DNA of 14,282 nucleotides from Rhodospirillales bacterium (GTDB lineage Bacteria > Pseudomonadota > Alphaproteobacteria > Rhodospirillales > 2-02-FULL-58-16). Location of the stretch: positions 1 to 14,282 of the forward strand of contig JAJFIG010000023.1 of NCBI GenBank assembly GCA_021775195.1. Direction: 5' to 3'. Position numbers and translations under genes: made by a program. How positions within the stretch are numbered: position 1 is the first letter of the stretch; the number at the start of each line of letters is the position of its first letter. A model generated the notes under the pieces. That model worked only from the letters and a program-made list of their open reading frames with translations. It ran no database searches and was not told where the DNA came from. Positions 1 through 6,894 of the stretch are shown piece by piece.

Positions 1-205
1 GGGCGGTGGCGGACAGCGCCGCCAACGCGGCGGGTGGTGCCGGCGACTCGTTTGCCGGCCGCGGCACGCCCTCCAGGTAGGGCGGCCTATGCCGGGTAAA
101 GGCCGGCTCTCCGCCCTGCCGCCCAACCAAGCGTCCGCCAAGCCAGCGCCGGAGCACGGGATCGGCGGCGAGCTGGCGGGCCTTGCGGGTCACGGTGTCG
201 AGCAC
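1..205 (-). CDS. 5' end of an unrecognised gene (partial, runs off left edge)
   Basis: An open minus-strand frame runs from about 205 to the window edge without a stop. It encodes about 68 residues that begin, from GTG at 205-203, MLDTVTRKARQLAADP and continue through a basic helical stretch to a Pro-rich segment containing HRPPYLEGVPRP. Third positions are strongly G/C, as in the true genes here. The competing plus-strand frames over the same bases are short and end at a TAG at 78-80. No clear Shine-Dalgarno sequence precedes the GTG, and the in-frame GTG at 193-191 is an alternative start. The frame stays open upstream of 205, so the start is uncertain. The gene would be divergent from the methyltransferase at 294. 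I do not recognise the family. The basic N-terminus with HRPPYL vaguely recalls N-terminal regions of heparinase/alginate-lyase-type proteins in polysaccharide clusters, but this is an impression only. Confidence 0.5.
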   Translation of the reverse strand, partial: MLDTVTRKARQLAADPVLRRWLGGRLVGRQGGEPAFTRHRPPYLEGVPRPANESPAPPAALAALSATA

Positions 206-293
206 GATTTCACTTGTGGAAAGCAGGTGGAGGTTGGTGGGGTTAGCCGCTATAGATGCTGGCGACTCGCGGTGCAACGGCAGACAGGACGAG
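206..293. promoter_or_regulatory. Divergent intergenic region, possible promoter(s)
   Basis: This 88-bp gap separates the left-edge minus-strand gene from the plus-strand methyltransferase, so at least one promoter is expected. TATAGA at 251-256 is the only reasonable -10-like hexamer for the plus strand. The bases about 17 nt upstream (TGGAGG) match TTGACA poorly. No operator-like inverted repeat was seen. The assignment is weak and rests mostly on gene orientation. Confidence 0.25.
286..289 (+). promoter_or_regulatory. Ribosome binding site deciding the methyltransferase start
   Basis: AGGA at 286-289 lies 4 nt before ATG 294 and 7 nt before GTG 297. It supports a start here rather than at the much longer in-frame TTG extension at 183, which would overlap the divergent gene. 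The spacing slightly favours GTG 297, which would remove only the first residue. Confidence 0.5.
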
Positions 294-1205
294 ATGGTGT
301 CCGAGACGGCGACTAAAGACGATATCCGGCGGTTCTGGACATCCCTCTACGAATCCCTCTACGAGGACGTGGACCGCGACCTGACCCGTGAGCAGCTCTT
401 CAGGAGCCTCGAGGACCTGGAGGACATGTTCCGATTTCGCGGCCACATGGCGGCGGTCGAAATGCCCCTGGCGGAGCTTGCCGGCAAGCGGGTGTTGGAG
501 ATAGGACCCGGTGCCGGCGGCCATTCCGCCCTGTTCGCCCGGCACGGCGCCGTCATGACGGCGGTCGATATTTCCTTTGACCGGGCTCGGGCGACCGACG
601 CCAAGTTCAGGCTCATGGATGACGCGGCACGGGGCTGCCAGGCACTGCAGGGGGACACCGAGAATCTGCCATTCGCCGACGGCAGCTTCGACATCGTCTA
701 TTCAAACGGCGTGCTCCACCACACGTTGGACACCCAGCGGGCCCTCGACGAGGCCTTCCGGATACTGAAACCCGGTGGCCGGGCGGTGATCATGCTTTAC
801 TGCAAAAGCTCCTGGCAGTACTGGTTCAACATCTTCCTTTGCGTAGGCATCCTGCAAGGGCGGATCTTCCGCGATGGCCCCAACTGGGTGGGCAGGGCCA
901 CCGAGTGGGGTGGCAAGAAGGCGCAGACGGTGGCAAACCCCATAACGCGGTGCTACTCGGCCAGCGGTATCAAGACGCTGTTCCATCGGTTCCGCGATGT
1001 AACCCTGCGCAAGCGGGAGTTCTACTTCTACCTGATCCCCAAGCTGGGCCGGCTCTATCGGCGCTACCAGATTCGCCGCTACGGCACCCATCCGGGCGGT
1101 ATCCTGGTCTACGGCGAACCCTGGCCGATCCAGTCGCCGCTGGAGCTGAAGCTGGGCGAGATCATGGGATTTGCCTGGTTCATCTCGGCCCGAAAACCGG
1201 GCTAG
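294..1205 (+). CDS. Class I SAM-dependent methyltransferase (Methyltransf_11 type)
   Basis: This 303-residue protein is predicted to transfer a methyl group from S-adenosylmethionine. Motif I is VLEIGPGAGG (67-76), followed by an acidic strand-2 end at VDIS (91-94). The D121/N124 region precedes FADGSFDIVYSNGVLHH (127-143), the typical Methyltransf_11/UbiE-like motif with a double His, and then FRILKPGGRAVIMLY (155-169). The C-terminal ~130 residues are an aromatic and basic extension (LYRRYQIRRYG) not needed for the core fold, so they may bind substrate. The substrate cannot be read from the sequence. A sugar or lipid-linked glycan is plausible from context, although UbiE-like small-molecule methylation is possible. 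The gene is monocistronic here. It converges on the D-2-hydroxyacid dehydrogenase with only 7 nt between the stop codons. The start is ATG 294 (or GTG 297) by the AGGA site. Confidence 0.85.
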   Translation: MVSETATKDDIRRFWTSLYESLYEDVDRDLTREQLFRSLEDLEDMFRFRGHMAAVEMPLAELAGKRVLEIGPGAGGHSALFARHGAVMTAVDISFDRARATDAKFRLMDDAARGCQALQGDTENLPFADGSFDIVYSNGVLHHTLDTQRALDEAFRILKPGGRAVIMLYCKSSWQYWFNIFLCVGILQGRIFRDGPNWVGRATEWGGKKAQTVANPITRCYSASGIKTLFHRFRDVTLRKREFYFYLIPKLGRLYRRYQIRRYGTHPGGILVYGEPWPIQSPLELKLGEIMGFAWFISARKPG

Positions 1206-1212
1206 CAGGCGG

Positions 1213-2172
1213 TTAATCCTCCCATCTCCCCTGCGGAAAGACTCCGGGTTCGGGCACGCGGTTGTGGTCCAGGCCCTCGATGGCGGCTCGGCCCATGGCG
1301 AGCATGGCCTCGACGGCGTGGCCGCCGATATGGGGCGTGGCGAGGAAATTGGGCAGGGCCATGAGCTCCGGGTCGTCGGGGGGCTCGGCAGCGAAGACGT
1401 CGAAGGCGGCCGCGGCTAAACGCCCATTCTTGAGCATGTCCTTGAGCGCCGTCTCGTCGACCAGGTTGCCGCGGGCAGTGTTGATAAGGACGGCGTCGGG
1501 CCGCATCAGGGCTAGGCGCTCGCGGCTCAGGATGTTGATGGTAGAGCGATCCAGGGGTAGGTGAAGGGTGACGACGTCGGCCTTGCCAAGCAAGCCTTCC
1601 AGGTCCATGGGCTCGATATCGTGGGCGGCGTAGAAGTCGGGGAAGTCGAGGATGTCGTGGGCGAGGACACGGCAGCCGAAGGCGCGCAGCAGGACCGCCA
1701 AGTCCTTGCCGACGTGGCCGCAGCCGACGATGCTGACCGTGCGTTCGGACAGCAGGCGGCCGACGTGCTGGTGCCAGGCGCCGGCACGGACTTCGGCGTT
1801 GGCTGCGGGAACGTGGCGGAGGACGGCGATGGCGAAGGAAATCACCAGTTCGGAAACCGAGCGCCGGTTGACGCCACCGGTCCACCCCAGGCTCACGCCG
1901 TGCCGGATCATGGCGTTGAGGTCGATGGTGTCGAAGCCGACCCCATACTTGGCTACGACCTTCAGTTCGGGCAGGGCCATAAATACCGAATCGTCGAGCC
2001 ACTCGAGGGCGCTGATAATCTTCTCGTGGCCCTTGAGGAATGCGATCAGGTCGGCTCCCTCCAGCCGCGCCCCGGCGTCGTTAAACGTGACGTCGGGATA
2101 GCGGGACAAGAGCTCCTCCCGCAGCACCGGATTGTGCGAGAACGAGCGCGAGGCGACGGCGACGCGGGTCAT
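1213..2172 (-). CDS. D-isomer 2-hydroxyacid dehydrogenase, NAD-dependent
   Basis: At 319 residues this is the usual size for the family, which interconverts D-2-hydroxyacids and 2-keto acids. The N- and C-terminal segments form the catalytic domain around an inserted Rossmann domain. The nucleotide motif is GCGHVG (150-155), with an acidic residue at the end of the next strand (AHDILD, D173) that favours NAD over NADP. The catalytic triad is visible: R234 in NTARGNLVDE, E263 in FAAEPPD and H281 in TPHIGGH. It is the last gene of the eight-gene minus-strand operon. Its ATG overlaps the HAD phosphatase stop as ATGA, and no separate Shine-Dalgarno sequence is obvious, so translation is probably coupled. 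The family includes SerA, glyoxylate and erythronate-4-P dehydrogenases, so the substrate is open. In this cluster a 2-keto (ulosonic) acid or its hydroxyacid precursor is a reasonable guess. Confidence 0.88.
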   Translation of the reverse strand: MTRVAVASRSFSHNPVLREELLSRYPDVTFNDAGARLEGADLIAFLKGHEKIISALEWLDDSVFMALPELKVVAKYGVGFDTIDLNAMIRHGVSLGWTGGVNRRSVSELVISFAIAVLRHVPAANAEVRAGAWHQHVGRLLSERTVSIVGCGHVGKDLAVLLRAFGCRVLAHDILDFPDFYAAHDIEPMDLEGLLGKADVVTLHLPLDRSTINILSRERLALMRPDAVLINTARGNLVDETALKDMLKNGRLAAAAFDVFAAEPPDDPELMALPNFLATPHIGGHAVEAMLAMGRAAIEGLDHNRVPEPGVFPQGRWED

Positions 2173-2861
2173 GTCGGGGCCGCCGTCGTTCGCGACACCA
2201 GGGTCCGTAGCATGTCCGGCAAAGCCTCCAGGTTGTCGATCAGGCCATCGGCGCCCAGGGTGTCTACTGGACTGTGGGAATAGCCGTAGGTAACGGCGAT
2301 GGCTGTAACGCCGGCATTACGGGCCGCCACAATGTCGGTTTCGCTGTCGCCGACCATCACTGCCGAGGCAGCGACCGCGCCCATGCCCTCGAGAGTGAGC
2401 GTCACGTGGCGGCCGTCGGGCTTGCGGTGGGGCACGGTGTCGCCACAGGTGACGGCGGTAAAATATCGATCGAGACCAAGTGCTCTCAGGACCGGAAGCG
2501 TTGTGACCCCGGGCTTGTTTGTACAGATGCCCATCACGACACCGTCGGCAAGAAAGCGGTCGAGGACGCTGATCGCACCGGGGTAGATCACAGTGTGCTC
2601 GGCCGGCCGGTCACTGTAGGTGGCGAGGTAGCGTGCCAGAACCTCGGCAACCCTGTCGCAGTCACTGTGGTCGCCAGTGGCCCGTAACGCCTTCTCGATT
2701 GTGACTGTAGCTCCCTCCCCGACCATCGCCCGGACCTCGTTGAGAGTCAGGGCGCGTAGGCCGTCCTCGACGAGCACCCGGTTGAGGGCGGCGTGGACGT
2801 CCGGCAGGCTGTCGATCAGGGTCCCGTCGAGATCGAAGACGATGGCGGAGGGGAACATCAT
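2169..2861 (-). CDS. HAD-superfamily phosphatase, phosphoglycolate-phosphatase (Gph) like
   Basis: This 230-residue HAD hydrolase has all four motifs: FDLDGTLIDS with nucleophile D10 and acid/base D12, T114 in GICTNKP, K147 in HRKPDGRH, and the Mg-binding GDSETD (171-176). The alpha-helical cap between residues ~18 and 85 is the C1 type seen in Gph and beta-phosphoglucomutase relatives. It probably releases phosphate from a phosphorylated sugar or sugar acid. In this operon the natural role would be dephosphorylating an intermediate before cytidylyl activation, in the way KdsC acts on Kdo-8-P, although KdsC is a cap-less HAD of a different subfamily. The start is one of two tandem ATGs (2861 or 2858). 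The first overlaps the upstream stop as ATGA, and the gene end overlaps the next start in the same way. A Gph role in glycolate salvage or a GmhB-like role are alternatives. Confidence 0.85.
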   Translation of the reverse strand: MMFPSAIVFDLDGTLIDSLPDVHAALNRVLVEDGLRALTLNEVRAMVGEGATVTIEKALRATGDHSDCDRVAEVLARYLATYSDRPAEHTVIYPGAISVLDRFLADGVVMGICTNKPGVTTLPVLRALGLDRYFTAVTCGDTVPHRKPDGRHVTLTLEGMGAVAASAVMVGDSETDIVAARNAGVTAIAVTYGYSHSPVDTLGADGLIDNLEALPDMLRTLVSRTTAAPT

Positions 2862-3823
2862 GACCGGTGATCAGCGGACTGGGCGGCCAACCGGGCCAGG
2901 CGGTGCCAGACAATTCGCTTCTGGCCGTACCGGTAATGCCAGAAAGGCGGTCGGCGCGAATAATACCACTGGTTCCACGGGCAGACGCCGTCGTAGAGGA
3001 CGCCATCGTCTGCGGACCAGGGATAGTCCTTGAACCGCACTTCGGTGCCGTCGCGGAGGCGCTTGTAAAGACGGTTGCAGCAGTAAAAATGCGTCGAGGC
3101 TTCCGGGCAGCGGCGTAGGGCGTCGAAATACTGCGCAATTACCGGCGGGTCCATCTCCTGCATTGAGACGACATTGATGGCGAGCCCTATCGGTGCCAGG
3201 GCCAGGAGCTGGGCGTCGTCCGCTTTCACAGCGATCAGGCGCACGTCGGGATCGCCAAGAACCCGGCGCATCTCCTCTGTAGTCGAGACCAGCGTTGGTT
3301 CGATGCCGGGTAGAATCTTGCGGATCGAGACCAGGTCGAGCAGAAGCGACTTGACCAGATTGACGACGATGATCTGCCGGTGCGGGGCCGCGAGCAGAAG
3401 CAGCGCCGTCATGGCGCCAAAACCGTCGCCGATGACGACAGTGCAGGTGCCGGTGTCCTTAATGTCGACGTATTTGCGGATCAGCGACAGCGACAGGACC
3501 TGGCGCAGGATGTCCATGGTGAAGAGGCGTTCCTGGGCCCTGGCGACGGTCCGGCCGTGGGCCAGGGTCTCGGTGAAGGCGCGATAGCGCCGGCCGAGCG
3601 CCCTGAACGGGCTTTGCATCATCCAATGGTAGGCCCTGCGCAACGATGAACGGCGATCGGCAACGATCCCGAGGACCGTTGTGCCCGTGACCTGGCCGTC
3701 GTCGGTGACGGCGAAGGTTTTGATACCCTCCTCCCAATAGGCCGAGCGCGACGCCTCCGGGCCCTCGGCCGCCGCCTCGAGGGCGCGCAGGGCGCTGGCT
3801 CCGCGCAGAAGTCCCGCTGCCAT
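2858..3823 (-). CDS. Putative sugar O-methyltransferase (NanM/TIGR04371-like)
   Basis: This 321-residue protein resembles the putative sugar O-methyltransferases of carbohydrate clusters (TIGR04371 group, recalled and not searched). The SAM-binding motif I appears as TVVIGDGFGAMTALLL about residues 129-144, with Asp where family members usually have a second Gly. Next come VVNLVKSLLLDL, corresponding to the acidic-loop region, and NVVSMQEMDPPVIAQYF. The C-terminal signature is FYCCNRLYKRL, then DYPWSADD and CPWNQWYYSRRPPFW. I chose ATG 3823, which overlaps the cytidylyltransferase stop as TGATG and has GGGGA 8 nt upstream (3836-3832). An in-frame GTG at 3838 would add five residues. It sits directly after the KdsB-like gene, so O-methylation of the CMP-activated acid or of its glycoside is the likely role. 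N-methylation cannot be excluded. Confidence 0.72.
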   Translation of the reverse strand: MAAGLLRGASALRALEAAAEGPEASRSAYWEEGIKTFAVTDDGQVTGTTVLGIVADRRSSLRRAYHWMMQSPFRALGRRYRAFTETLAHGRTVARAQERLFTMDILRQVLSLSLIRKYVDIKDTGTCTVVIGDGFGAMTALLLLAAPHRQIIVVNLVKSLLLDLVSIRKILPGIEPTLVSTTEEMRRVLGDPDVRLIAVKADDAQLLALAPIGLAINVVSMQEMDPPVIAQYFDALRRCPEASTHFYCCNRLYKRLRDGTEVRFKDYPWSADDGVLYDGVCPWNQWYYSRRPPFWHYRYGQKRIVWHRLARLAAQSADHRS

Positions 3824-4587
3824 CAGTACTGTCCCCACCAGGGATCGCCGGCGATCACGGCCTCAACTCGGGCTACGTCTTCGGGGCTGTCCACCGAGAC
3901 GTAGGGCCGCCGCGGCGCGGGTGCGATCCTCTGCCGGTACCCATTGTCGCAGACGCGGTTGGAATCGCAGGACTCCAATATTTCGAGGGGCGATTCCGGG
4001 GCCGCAGTGAACCATTTCAGGAATCGCCAGCGGAAACCGAAGATGCCGCCGACCCGGAAAGCCCCGCCGGTGGGGGGGAAGGTCTTGCAGTAGGGAATGG
4101 GGCTCCGCGACGTGTAGAGAACGTCGCCCGCCATGTCGGCCACCACCTTGACGATGTCGGGATTGAGAAAGGTCTCTTCATCGGGAATGGGGACCGTCAG
4201 AAGGGTGCCTTCGACCGCGGGGTCTGCCACGAAAGGGCTGACGACGGCCTCGATCATGTCGGGGCCGAGCAGGGGTTCGTCGCCTTGGACACAAACCACG
4301 ATATCGGTGTCATCAATATCCGCGCCGCAAATTTCGGCAGCCTCGGCGACCCGATCGAGGGCGCGGGTATGAGTATCGGCAGTCATCACAACTGGGAAAT
4401 CCTTGACCTCGGCGAAAGTTTGGATCTCCTCGTCGCAGGTGGTCAACCAAAGCCCGTCCCACCCGTCGTAAAAACGGGCACGGCGGAAACAGTGCTCGAG
4501 CAGGGGTCGGCCGGCGATGGGATGGAGCGGCTTGCCGGGAAACCGGCTCGCGGCCATGCGCGCGGGGACGAAACCGAAGACTTTCAT
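3823..4587 (-). CDS. KdsB-like CMP-sugar synthetase (3-deoxy-manno-octulosonate cytidylyltransferase family)
   Basis: At 254 residues this matches the KdsB length. The family couples CTP to a 3-deoxy-2-ulosonic acid, giving a CMP sugar and pyrophosphate. The nucleotide loop is PARMAASRFPGKPL (8-21). Other family blocks are VQGDEPLL (100-107), NPDIVKVV (142-149), YTSRSPIPY (158-166), GGIFGF (180-185) and SVDSPEDV (231-238). Two blocks differ from housekeeping KdsB. The usual SGT-D/E-R stretch after the MT.D/H segment reads HTRALDR (73-79). The conserved LEQLR..ENG region reads LESCDSNRVCDNG (204-216). I infer a variant substrate, such as a modified Kdo or another ulosonic acid, rather than lipid A Kdo. 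The gene follows the 40-residue ORF after an 18-nt gap with no good Shine-Dalgarno sequence, which suggests coupling or reinitiation. Confidence 0.8.
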   Translation of the reverse strand: MKVFGFVPARMAASRFPGKPLHPIAGRPLLEHCFRRARFYDGWDGLWLTTCDEEIQTFAEVKDFPVVMTADTHTRALDRVAEAAEICGADIDDTDIVVCVQGDEPLLGPDMIEAVVSPFVADPAVEGTLLTVPIPDEETFLNPDIVKVVADMAGDVLYTSRSPIPYCKTFPPTGGAFRVGGIFGFRWRFLKWFTAAPESPLEILESCDSNRVCDNGYRQRIAPAPRRPYVSVDSPEDVARVEAVIAGDPWWGQY

Positions 4588-4605
4588 GTCGTCATCAATT
4601 CATCA

Positions 4606-4728
4606 TCAAAGGGGGGCTGTCCAGAATGCGAAATAAATAAATTCAACGGTCTCGCTGCCGCGGTAGGCGGCGATCGCCACCAGGACAAGGAGCCAGTATA
4701 CCGCCCACGACGGTGGGGCTGGCGTCAA
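4606..4728 (-). CDS. 40-residue membrane miniprotein, TTG start, translationally coupled
   Basis: This short frame fills the gap between the second Gfo/Idh gene and the cytidylyltransferase. Its TTG start (4728-4726) overlaps the upstream TGA as TTGA, the same 4-nt geometry as the ATGA and GTGA junctions elsewhere in the operon. GGAAGA (4737-4732) places GGA 6 nt before the TTG. The product starts with a Pro-rich MTPAPPS, followed by one strongly hydrophobic segment, WAVYWLLVLVAIAAY, at residues 8-22. A short polar turn RGSETVE leads to a second aromatic hydrophobic stretch, FIYFAFW, near the C-terminus. The 3' half is locally AT-rich. No family is recognised. The YWLL..L start slightly recalls EpsG-type polymerases, so a decayed N-terminal remnant is one alternative. 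A small membrane anchor or regulator of the biosynthetic complex is another. Length, hydrophobicity and coupling support translation but do not prove it. Confidence 0.5.
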   Translation of the reverse strand: MTPAPPSWAVYWLLVLVAIAAYRGSETVEFIYFAFWTAPL

Positions 4729-5774
4729 TGGTCTTCCGGGACGGTATCACTCAGGTTCCAGTGCGCTTTCCAATCCGGATCGGCGCAATAAATCCGGTAG
4801 ACGAGTTCCATGGTCCGCAAGGCGTCCTCGGACGACCCATTCTCGATGGCTCGGTCGTGGCGGATGGCGTCGGCGAATTCGGCGATCTCATCGGCCCACG
4901 ACGGGTCGTGGTTGTATCGGGTTGACTGCTCCTTGGGATCGCCCTGGTCGTCGTCGCCCGCCCAGGCTACAGTCAGGTTCTCGGCGCCGTAGCTTTTCGA
5001 CCCCGACAGGATGCCGCTCAGGTGGATGGCCCCTTTCTCGAGAGTGATCTCGAGGCTGAAACGGTGGCGCCACTGGGTTGCCGAGGAATGCAGCATCGCC
5101 ACCTTGCCGTCGGTGGTGCGCATCAGGGCGTAGGCGTTGTCTTCGACGTCATGGTTCCAGAACGCGTTGGAGACGAAGCTGTGGACCTCCGTGAACTCAC
5201 CGGCGAACAGGCGCAGCAGGTCGACCATGTGGATTCCCTGGTCGAGCAGCACGCCGCCGCCGGCCAGCTGTCGTTCCGTGCGCCACGAGGTCTGGCCGAA
5301 GGTGATCAATTGCGACTTGCCGTAGACCGCCCGCAGGTTGATGACGGCGCCCAGATCGCCGCCGTGGACCACAGCCAGGGCGTCGCGGACCGAGTCGTGG
5401 TAGCGGTGATTGAACCCGTACTTGAGCTTGAGGCCCGGATGCCGTCCTTCACAGTCGATGACGCGGGCGATGTCGGCGACGTCCCGTCCCGGGGGCTTCT
5501 CGCAAAAGACATGGAGCCCCTTTTCGAGCCCGGCGATGGTGGCATCCGGATTGATGTCGTTGGTGAGGCAGACAAAGAGAACATCGAGACCCTCCGCGAG
5601 CATCGGCTCGTAGCTGGAGTAGTAACGCACCCCGTCCGCGAATGACCCCTCGCCCTTCAGGGTACGGTCGCAGACGGCGACGGTCTCGAAGGTGTCGTGT
5701 TCGTCGATCACCTGGCGGCGGCGGCGGCCGACGACGCCGTAGCCGGCGATCCCAACCCGCAGCTTGTCAGTCAT
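4725..5774 (-). CDS. Gfo/Idh/MocA-family NAD(P)-dependent oxidoreductase
   Basis: This 349-residue protein has an N-terminal Rossmann domain, VGIAGYGVVG (7-16), with a C-terminal alpha/beta substrate domain. The family signature CEKPPGRD (91-98) carries the conserved K93. The catalytic region GGGVLLDQGIHMVDLLR (172-188) holds the D..H pair typical of sugar dehydrogenases. YNHDPSWADEIAEFADAI near residues 287-304 matches the usual C-terminal helix entry. It probably oxidises a hydroxyl on a sugar or nucleotide sugar, but the substrate is unknown. I chose ATG 5774 because MTDKLRVGIAGYG is a standard family N-terminus and GGAAA sits 6 nt upstream. The frame stays open for 115 codons before it, but that stretch is Arg/Ser/Thr-rich and is only the shadow of the upstream gene. 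It overlaps the preceding Gfo/Idh gene by 8 nt. Its Rossmann domain and EKPP motif differ clearly from that neighbour, so this is not a recent duplicate. Confidence 0.9.
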   Translation of the reverse strand: MTDKLRVGIAGYGVVGRRRRQVIDEHDTFETVAVCDRTLKGEGSFADGVRYYSSYEPMLAEGLDVLFVCLTNDINPDATIAGLEKGLHVFCEKPPGRDVADIARVIDCEGRHPGLKLKYGFNHRYHDSVRDALAVVHGGDLGAVINLRAVYGKSQLITFGQTSWRTERQLAGGGVLLDQGIHMVDLLRLFAGEFTEVHSFVSNAFWNHDVEDNAYALMRTTDGKVAMLHSSATQWRHRFSLEITLEKGAIHLSGILSGSKSYGAENLTVAWAGDDDQGDPKEQSTRYNHDPSWADEIAEFADAIRHDRAIENGSSEDALRTMELVYRIYCADPDWKAHWNLSDTVPEDH

Positions 5775-6894
5775 TTTGCATTTCCAGGTCCGGTATTGGC
5801 GTGCGGTAGAGGTCCGAAATCGTCTCGTTCTCCTGTCCCAGGCGGTTCGATGCCTCGCCGCCGCTTGCCGCCACCCAGGCCCCGGCTTCGTCGGAGCGGT
5901 AAAAGGCGTGGAGCAGGTCGAGGGTGCCGCGGCAGTCCTCGCGTGTGATCGGGTAATCATCACCGCCGAGGGCTGCGACGATGTCGCGGTACATGTCCGT
6001 GTGGCCGAACCCATAGACCGCGCCGTGCCCCTTGATGCCCACGAAGTCCTCGCTATTGGCCGCGCAGGCTTCGGGATCGGGGGTGAATATCTGAAGTTCG
6101 TTGACGGCGATGCCTCCAATCTGGCCGAGGCCCTTGGAGCCGACCACTGACAGCGATGCCTCGAAATCGTCGGGGCGCGCCGCCGTCGTTACTTCAAGGA
6201 TGCCGACAGCGCCGCTCGCGAACTCGATGGTCGCGGTGACCGTATCCTCGGCCTCAATGTCGGCGCCCAGGGTGCGCATTGTGGCATTCACCCGTCCGAC
6301 CTCGCCGCCGAGATGACGCAGGAGGTCGACATGGTGGATACCCTGGTTGGTCAGGGCGCCGCCGTCGTGGGACAGGGTGCCGCGCCAGGGCGCCAGATCG
6401 TAATAACGCTGCGGGCGGCACCAGCGTACCCGCACGGCGATGACACGCACATCTCCCAATTCACCGTCGGTCAACCCCGCCTTCAGGCGCCTCACTGCCT
6501 TGTTGTACCGGTTCTGAAAGACCGGGAACAACGATACTCCCCCATCCGCGGCCGCGTCGTAGGCCGCGACGAGCTGTTCGGGGCGCATGAACGTGGGCTT
6601 CTCGATGATCACGTGTCTTCGGTAACGTTCGATGATGTCGAGGGTGTGCTCGAAATGCATGCCTGAGGGCGTGATCACGGCGACGACGTCTATATCGGGG
6701 ACGTCGCGCATCATCGCATGGTAGTCAGTGAAATAGGGAACCGCGAACTCCTCGGCGTATTCCCGGGCCCTATCCTCGACAAGGTCGCAGACGGCTGCCA
6801 GGGCGACACCGTCCACTTCACGGATAGAACGGCAATGGTGGCCGGCGATGCGGCCGCAGCCGATGAGGGCAACGGCAAAAGGTTTGGTTGTCAC
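5767..6894 (-). CDS. Gfo/Idh/MocA-family oxidoreductase, WlbA/WbpB-like
   Basis: This 375-residue nucleotide-sugar dehydrogenase-like protein has the Rossmann motif ALIGCGRIAGHH (9-20), VVAVITPSGMHFEHTL (70-85) and IIEKPTFM (96-103, K99). It then has FQNRYNKAVRRLK (126-138) and APWRGTLSHDGGALTNQGIHHVDLLRHLGG (168-197). The QNR stretch and PWRGT..DGGAL.NQGIHH block are like those of UDP-GlcNAc-uronate 3-dehydrogenases (WlbA/WbpB group) as I recall them. Oxidation of a sugar or uronic acid at a ring hydroxyl is therefore likely, but no aminotransferase partner is visible here. The start is GTG 6894, which overlaps the upstream TGA as GTGA. A GTG at 6903 and a longer frame from 6963 exist but are disfavoured by this junction. 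The C-terminus ends in a polar tail (IPDLEMQND). Confidence 0.88.
   Translation of the reverse strand: MTTKPFAVALIGCGRIAGHHCRSIREVDGVALAAVCDLVEDRAREYAEEFAVPYFTDYHAMMRDVPDIDVVAVITPSGMHFEHTLDIIERYRRHVIIEKPTFMRPEQLVAAYDAAADGGVSLFPVFQNRYNKAVRRLKAGLTDGELGDVRVIAVRVRWCRPQRYYDLAPWRGTLSHDGGALTNQGIHHVDLLRHLGGEVGRVNATMRTLGADIEAEDTVTATIEFASGAVGILEVTTAARPDDFEASLSVVGSKGLGQIGGIAVNELQIFTPDPEACAANSEDFVGIKGHGAVYGFGHTDMYRDIVAALGGDDYPITREDCRGTLDLLHAFYRSDEAGAWVAASGGEASNRLGQENETISDLYRTPIPDLEMQND

Noticed and set aside
1195..1214. AACCG/CGGTT inverted repeat across the convergent stop codons
   Set aside because: The 5-bp stem with a 10-nt loop and no T-run is too weak to be called a bidirectional terminator.
5775..6119. 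115-codon N-terminal extension of the second Gfo/Idh gene
   Set aside because: The extension is Arg/Ser/Thr-rich, overlaps the first Gfo/Idh gene, and a standard Rossmann N-terminus with a Shine-Dalgarno starts at 5774.
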